Shown here piece after piece: positions 57,669-64,000 of a DNA stretch of 64,000 bases. Position numbers and translations under genes: made by a program. This stretch comes from Megalobrama amblycephala (taxonomy: Eukaryota > Chordata > Actinopteri > Cypriniformes > Xenocyprididae). The stretch is from assembly GCF_018812025.1 (NCBI RefSeq), contig NC_063052.1, positions 29,849,451-29,913,450 on the forward strand. The letters are read 5' to 3'. The notes under the pieces are model-generated. The model made no database searches, had not been told where the DNA came from, and saw nothing but the letters and a program-made list of their open reading frames with translations. Position 1 is the first letter of the stretch. Each line of letters starts with the position of its first letter.

Positions 57669-57689
57669 TGCAGCACCACGGACAGCGAC
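57669..57689 (+). promoter_or_regulatory. RE1/NRSE (REST site) of V12
   Basis: Identical to the V4 site (CAGCACC, AC, GGACAGCGAC; 19 of 21), 538 bp upstream of the start. Confidence 0.88.
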
Positions 57690-58530
57690 AGGGAAAACCT
57701 GACCTATGCCATTTCCAATCAGACCAAAAGCATGTTTAAAATACTTCACTTAACGGAATATTCGTGAAAATAACATACGAGATTAATTCCCTTCCTCGCT
57801 ATATTAAAAGACACGAAGAGAAACGAAAAGCTGTTTAATATATTTATCACAAATTCAACATGTCCTTGTAACATAGTAAAAGATTACTAACACCTTTTTA
57901 CTGCTTTGAACCCAAAATAGCAGCTAGTGCCAAAAATAAATAAGCTCTTACATTTTTCACATTTATTCCTGTTCATGTTGAGAGAGGTAAAGTGCAGAGG
58001 TGTTGTGTGCGCCATGTGAACATGATGGTTATTGTAGTTCTAGACTAAATGGGAAGTTGCATTTACTCATCTCACTTGCATGAAAACGTTCAGTTTTCCT
58101 CAAAATGAATAAAAATAGTGAAATGCAATCTCAGAATTTTACACAAACCTGCAATAATTAACAATATTAAATTACACAAATATACTTTATGTATTTAATC
58201 CACTTTATTAACCAATGTCTTTGCTGCGGACCTTCAATTATCTAATTCAACCATACTAGCAAGCAAAAATTTCTTGAGAGTATATTGAGAAATAAGAGTG
58301 TTTAACTTTCTTCTCCTGTGTCATATTCTTCTTTAATCCAGAATGGCAGCACAGCTGAAAGGTTTCTTTGAGCTGTGCCCTCTACTGTACAAGTGTAAAT
58401 ATGCATTTCCTTCAGCCTGAGGCTTATTCATTTCACAGTTGGTGTGAAAGGGCCTTTACATTTGCCAAAAATATAACTTTTTTGTTGTTATTAAAAAAAC
58501 AAACAAGCAAGCCCAGCCCAGGTGAGAAAC

Positions 58531-58654
58531 AGTGACGCAAAAGTAATGTAACGCATTACTTTTCATAAAAAGTAACTAACACAATTAGTTAATATTTTAG
58601 GGAGTAACGCAATATTGTTATGCATTACTTTTAAAAGTAACTTCCCCAATACTG
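58531..58654. mobile_element. Fragment of a hAT-like DNA transposon end
   Basis: The reverse complement begins CAGTATTGGGGAAGTTACTT and continues with repeated AAAAGTAAC/GTAACGCA units, a pattern I know from abundant fish hAT-type termini. Only one end is present. It abuts the 3' part of the L2 relic. Family from memory. Confidence 0.5.
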
Positions 58655-61312
58655 TCCTTGGAACAGTCAACTGTAAGCTACTAGTTGATCGAAATTCTCT
58701 GGATGTATTTTGGTGAATTGAAAGAAGATCAGAAATATATAGAGGAGCCAGTCCATGCAAACCCTTTTAAACAAACAATAATGTTTTTAACTGGGAGCCA
58801 GTGGAGAGAGATCAGCACTGGTGAAATACGTTCCCTCTTCCTTGTCAACAATCTCACGGCAGCATTTTGAACAAGCTGAAGACGTGACAATAGAGACTGT
58901 GAAACACCCTAGTACAATACTTTACAATAGTCTAATCTGGATGAAATAAAAGCATGGATCACAGACTCCATATCTTTGGGTGATAAGAATGACTTCATTT
59001 TAGCTATATTCTTTAGCTGATAAAAAAACAACTTCTGCCCACAGCATTGATCTGTTTATCCAAAATGTCAAAGCAGAATCAAAAGTAACACCTAAATTTC
59101 AGATTACCAGACAGAGCTCCCAGTTTACTGGCAACAGCCTCTGTAGAAGCAGAGGGGCCAAAAATGAAGACTTCCATCTTTGATTCATTAAACTGAAGGA
59201 AGTTGGCAGACATGCATTGTTTAACATCTCTCAGACAATCAAACAAACACTGCAGACTAGAAACATCCTTTGGATGTAAGGGAACATAACACTGAGTATC
59301 ATCTGTGTAACAGTGGTATGAGACATTATACTTCCTATAATAGTATACAAAGGGGCATGTATAAAGAAAATAAAACAGGACCAAGAATTGAGACCTGTGG
59401 AACCCCATACAAAACTGGTGCACGAGATGATGAATAATTGCCAGTCTCTACAGAAAATGTTTGATCCTGTAAATGTGAGATAAACCAATTTAAATCATGA
59501 CCCTGAATCCCAATTTGCTGTAAACGATTTAAAAGAGAATGTCATGATCAAGGGTGTCAAATGCAGTGCTGAGATCCAGCAAAAATATAACAGCAAAATT
59601 ACCAGAATCGTCAGTCAGCAATAAGACATTTAATACTTTAAAGGTGCCCTCGAATGAAAAATTAAATTTATCTTGGCATAGTTAAATAACAAGAGTTCAG
59701 TACATGGAAATGACATACAGTGAGTCTCAAACTCCATTGTTTCCTCCTTCTTATATAAATCTCATTTGTTTAAAAGACCTCAGAAGAACAGGCGAATCTC
59801 AACATAACACCGACTGTTACGTAACAGTCGGGGTGTACGCCCCCAATATTTGCATATGCCAGCCCACGTTTCCAACATTATAAAAGGCATTAGACAAAGG
59901 CAGCCAGTATTAACGTCTGGATGTGCACAACCAAATCATCAGACTAGGTAAGCAAGCAAGAACAATAGCGGAAAATGGCAGATGGAGCAATAATAACTGA
60001 CATGATCCATGATAACATGATATTTTTAGTGATATTTGTAAACTGTCTTTCTAAATGTTTCATTAGCATGTTGCTAATGTACTGTTAAATGTGGTTAAAG
60101 TTACCATCGGTTATTACTGTATTCACGGAGACAAGAGCCGTCGCTATTTTCATTTTTAAACACTTGCAGTCTGTATAAATCATAAACACAACTTAATTCT
60201 TTATAAATCTCTCCAACAGTGTAGCATTACTCATTAGCCACGGAGCACTATCAAACTCATTCAAAATCAGAAGTAAACAATATAACAGTATACAATACTC
60301 ACATAATCCGACGCATGCATGCCGCATGCATGACGAACACTTTGTAAAGATCCATTTTGAGGGTTATATTAGCTGTGTAAACTTTGTTAAGGCACTGTTT
60401 AAGGCAAGCGCGAGCTCTGTGGGCGGAGAGCACGGCATTTAAAGGGGCCGCAGCATAAAATCGCTGTGTTTATAATGATGCCCCAAAATAGGCAGTTAAA
60501 AAAATTAATTAAAAAAAATCTATGGGGTATTTTGAGCTGAAACTTCACAGACACATTCAGAGGACACCTTAGACTTATATTACATCTTTTAAAAACATAA
60601 TCTAGGGCACCTTTAAGCAATGCAGACTCTGTGCTGTGGTCTGAAACCAGACTGATATTTATCAAAAATAGTATTTTCCTGTAATGATGAAGAAAGCTGA
60701 TTAAACACAACCTTCTCCAGAACTTTTGATACAAACGACAATTTAGACATGGGCCGATAATTATTCATAAGTGTTGGATCGAGATTTCTTTTGTTTTGTT
60801 TGTTTGTTTGTTTTTTGAGCACCGGCTGCACAATGGCATGTTTAAAATAAGATGACACTATAGCATTGGTTAAACTACTATTAATTATTGACAATAAACT
60901 AGGACTAATAGAGAAGTGTAGATATTACAAGGTGAGGATGTACAACATCCAATGAACAAAAGGTGGGCTTCATTGGTTGAAGAATTTGTACCAGGTAACT
61001 GAGACACTGGAGTAAATTCAGATATGTTACTACTGATGTGGAATGATGGAAGTCCAAAGAAGAAGAGGGGAAAATGCATGATCTTATATCTTCAATTTTG
61101 TCCATAAAAAAACTTGAGGAAATTTTCACAAGCAGTAAGTGACGGATCAGGATATAGATTAGACATCGGATTTAGCACACTATTTATGGTATTAAATAAT
61201 ATTTTTGGACTGTGAGCGTTTTTAGCTTTAAGATCCGAAAAAGATTTTACTTTTGCTGTCTTAACAGCTGTTTGGTAATGAATCATACAATCTATAACAC
61301 ATTCATATGACA
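58655..61312 (-). mobile_element. Old L2-type LINE, split by a MITE
   Basis: Minus-strand L2 ORF2 debris in many frames: NYRPMSKLSFVSKVLEKVVF near 60750, STAFDTLDHD near 59560, GVPQ near 59400, YTDDTQCY near 59310 and RLDYCK further down. Heavily decayed and interrupted at 59638-60616. A TTTG repeat near 60790 is inserted in it. It belongs to another subfamily and is older than the L2 next to V10, but has the same orientation and a similar place relative to the next exon. Confidence 0.8.
59638..60616. mobile_element. TTAA-flanked MITE inserted in the L2
   Basis: 979 bp bounded by TTAA on both sides with perfect inverted ends AGGTGCCCT and AGGGCACCT. Deleting the element plus one TTAA makes the L2 sequence continuous, so the TTAA is the target duplication. 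No transposase frame. A 22-bp perfect palindrome lies at 59810-59831. I associate this repeat with cyprinid genomes. TTAA targeting fits piggyBac- or Kolobok-type transposition. Confidence 0.8.
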
Positions 61313-61417
61313 TTTATAAGAAAGCGTTGCCAATGAAAGCAGTCAAGTGGGGAAAAACACACCTTTTCACAATTTTAATACACCAAATTATTCTTTTAAA
61401 GAAAGACTTAGTCCTAC

Positions 61418-63793
61418 CTGAAACGAGTCGCTCATTTCTGCATCAAGTCCTTCAAGATCATCCACAGCAGACTGAGTCTTTTTCAGAGTCAGGTCAGCAG
61501 TCAGTGTGCCCTCATTATAAGATCTGACGAACTTGAAGTCACTAGTGCGCGAGCCCGTGGTCAGGTACGCGTCATAATTGTAAGTGCTGCGGAGAGTTCC
61601 CGCGCCCTCCACCTCTGCGTAATTTGGAGGGAGATACGCGCTGGGAATGGCTACAGCTCCATCAAACAACAGTCTGGGCTTTCTCCTGCGACAAAACCTC
61701 ACGGCCAGGATGATGATGATGAAGGTCAGGAAGAAAGTGGAAACGGACACCAGCGCGATGATCAAATAAAACGTCAGTTTGGAGCTGCTCTCGTCATGAG
61801 ACATGTCTTTCAGTTCTGGAACTTCAGCCAAGTTATCTGATATGAGTAAATACAACGCGCACGTGGCTGAGAGAGAGGGCTGTCCGTTATCTCTCACGGA
61901 CACAATAAGGTTCTGTTTCATGCTGTCAGATTCAGAAATGTCCCGCTGCGTCCTGATTTCCCCGCTGTGGACACCGATAGTGAAAAGTCCCGGATCAGTC
62001 GCTTTAATAATGTGATACGAGAGCCACGCGTTCTGGCCAGAATCCGCGTCCACGGCGATCACCTTGGAGACCAGGGAGCCCGCCTGAGCAGCTTTGGGCA
62101 CCATCTCGGTCATGAAGGAGTTTCCCTCCGGAGAGGGGTATAATATCTGAGGGGAGTTGTCATTCTCATCCGATATGAAGACACTCACGCTCACGTTACT
62201 GCTCAGAGGAGGAGAACCGTTGTCTCTGGCTAACACGAGCACTTTGAAACTCTTCAGCTGTTCGTAATCAAACGACCTCACGGCATGAATGACCCCGGTG
62301 TCTCCGTTAATTGATAGAAAGGAGGACACCGGTGCGCCATTGACATCAGAGGACAACAGAGAATAAACTACAGTGCCATTCTGTCTCCAGTCCGGGTCTG
62401 TAGCTGATACTGAACAAATAGAGGAGCCCGGTTTGTTATTTTCTTGCACATGAGCTCTGTAATTGTGCTCCTGAAATACAGGTGGATTATCATTCACGTC
62501 AGCTACAGTCAAGTGAAGATTCTTAGTGGAAGATAAAGGCGGAGAGCCCTCATCAGTAGCAGTGATTGTAAGATTATAATCAGAGAGCAGCTCGCGGTCT
62601 AATTCACCTGTGGTCACCAGAGAATAGTAATTTTTGATTGAAGGAACGAGTTTAAATGGGACGTTCTGCTGAATGGAGCAGCGCACCTGTCCGTTATTCT
62701 CAGAGTCTCTGTCCTGAACATTAATGATGCCAACCTCTGTACCGGGGAACGCGTTCTCAGGAACGGGACTATTAAGAGAATTAATTACTATTATAGGAGC
62801 GTTGTCATTGACATCAATAATATCTATTATAACTGTACAATGACTGGCTAACCCTTGACCATCTTTAGCTTGAATTGGCAGTTCGATTGAACTCTCCTCC
62901 TCGAAATCCATGAGTCCCTTTAGTTTAATCTCTCCAGAAATTGCATCAAGGAAAAATAATTGCCGGGTAATTTCTGAAAAATGACTAAACGCATAGGTCA
63001 CTTCTCCATTTTGTCCCTCGTCAGCATCAGTAGCGCTCACTGTCACCACTACAGTATCTAGAGGAGAATTTTCAGGCAGACTGACTTTATAGACGGCCTG
63101 ACTAAAGACTGGAGCATTATCATTAGCATCAAGCACAGTGACGTGTATGGCTACAGTACCTGATCTCGGTGGAGTCCCGCCGTCTACCGCAGTGAGAATT
63201 AATGTCACCTCTTTCTGCTGCTCACGATCCAACTCTTTATTAAGAACTAGCTCGCCATATTTTCTTCCATTTGACCTGGTAAGTACATTAAGAAGAAAGT
63301 GTTTATTGTTTTGAAGTGTATATGACTGCACTGAATTCACACCAATATCCGCATCGTGGGCCTCATCTAATAAATAACGAGATCCTTTGACCGCTGATTC
63401 CTGTATTTCAAATTCAATAACACTCTCTGTGAACTGTGGTGAATTATCATTTATGTCTTCAATATTGAGAATGAAGCGATGCAGTTCTAGAGGACTTTCA
63501 AAAATAAGCTCCTGATTTATGACACATGAAGCTTTCTTTCCACAAAGACCCTCTCTGTCGATTCTCTCCGCTACGGTCAGTTCTCCAGTATTCAGATTAA
63601 TGTCACAGTATCGTTTTCTGTTACCTTCAGTATCAATGCGAGCCTTACGAGATGACAGTCTGTTCACATCGAGCCCGAGATCCTTTGCTATATTTCCAAT
63701 CACAGATCCGCGTTTCATCTCCTCCGGGAAAGAATAGCTCACGTCTCCATAAGCGGTGTGCGCCATCAGCACGAAGAACAAAAGACCAAACAT
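61418..63793 (-). CDS. pcdhg: V13: gamma-type protocadherin variable exon, close to V12
   Basis: 792 codons, donor CAG|GTAGGA, tail SDSFQ. The most upstream exon in the window. EC1 loop LCGKKASC, then [16 protein letters not shown]2 [17 protein letters not shown] with [13 protein letters not shown]3 [20 protein letters not shown] and DIIDVNDN. These differ from V12 at only a few positions, so V12 and V13 are recent duplicates or recently converted. The EC1 start keeps the consensus [11 protein letters not shown] that V12 has lost. Leader and start are standard. Confidence 0.95.
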
Positions 63794-64000
63794 CTCGACA
63801 GCAAAGCAGAACCTTTATAATGTTTCAGAACTTGATCAGAAATTAAATCCAGAAACACAACAAAGTAGCATGTAAAAGAAACCTAAGAGTGCAAATAAAT
63901 CCAGTGTCTTAAATCCAGTCCTTCGATCAGCGTCGACGATTTTCTATACGAGCTTGAAGCCCTTTGTATGACATCAGAATCAGGGTGGAGAGATGTGTAC
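63794..64000 (-). promoter_or_regulatory. V13 proximal promoter, cut by the window end
   Basis: Holds the TATA-like ATTTTCTATA (minus strand TATAGAAAAT) near 63938 and the conserved TATGACATCAGAATCAGGG block; the window ends just before the expected CGCT element. Confidence 0.7.

Larger units (their letters stand above)
57132..61415. other. V12-V13 spacer
   Basis: Longest spacer. V12 promoter with CGCT element and RE1, an ATA microsatellite, unassigned AT-rich sequence about 57930-58530, a hAT-like terminal fragment, an old L2 split by a TTAA-flanked MITE, and about 100 bp of V13 3' flank. No fossil exon recognised. Confidence 0.8.

Noticed and set aside
1..64000. CRISPR array, operon or prokaryotic features
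   Set aside because: The periodic repeats are 2.4-kb paralogous exons with eukaryotic splice donors; nothing bacterial is present.

Overview
The window is a stretch of a teleost clustered protocadherin locus of the gamma (pcdh2g/pcdh1g) type, most likely from a cyprinid or close relative. It holds 13 complete and one truncated large variable exons, all on the minus strand. Each encodes a signal peptide, six cadherin (EC) repeats, one transmembrane helix and a short variable cytoplasmic segment, and each ends at a consensus splice donor. No constant exons are present; since transcription runs toward base 1 they must lie beyond the low-coordinate end. The fish assignment rests on the EC4-to-cytoplasm homogenisation typical of zebrafish protocadherins and on fish-type repeats (L2 LINEs, Tc1-like elements, an Angel-like MITE, a TTAA-flanked MITE I associate with cyprinids). 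I label exons V0 (partial, base 1) to V13 (63.8 kb) in coordinate order; transcription order is V13 to V0.

Layout: V0 1-605, V1 3830-6205, V2 9616-11991, V3 13473-15875, V4 18149-20524, V5 22221-24596, V6 26586-28961, V7 31471-33849, V8 35913-38288, V9 40045-42420, V10 46236-48611, V11 50352-52727, V12 54756-57131, V13 61418-63793. Coding length is 792 codons in all complete exons except V7 (793) and V3 (801). Residues 1-80, about 186-263 and 341-792 are almost invariant, even at the DNA level; diversity is confined to late EC1/EC2 and the middle of EC3.

Upstream of every start codon that can be examined lies a CGCT-containing conserved sequence element (204-247 bp upstream), and upstream of 11 of 12 lies a close match to the REST/NRSF RE1 site (about 350-540 bp upstream). 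V9 has no RE1. Most spacers also hold a second, decayed copy of the gene unit without the exon body: an exon 3'-end remnant with its former donor, a decayed promoter block, often with a perfect CRE, and a second RE1. These fossils of deleted variable exons and the paired RE1 sites are the most interesting signals I found.

The V0-V1 and V1-V2 spacers are near-identical and share one Tc1-like relic and a tRNA-like fragment; V1 looks like a product of unequal crossing-over (V0-type promoter joined to V2-type coding region). The two longest spacers (V9-V10 and V12-V13) are expanded by nested retrotransposon debris.
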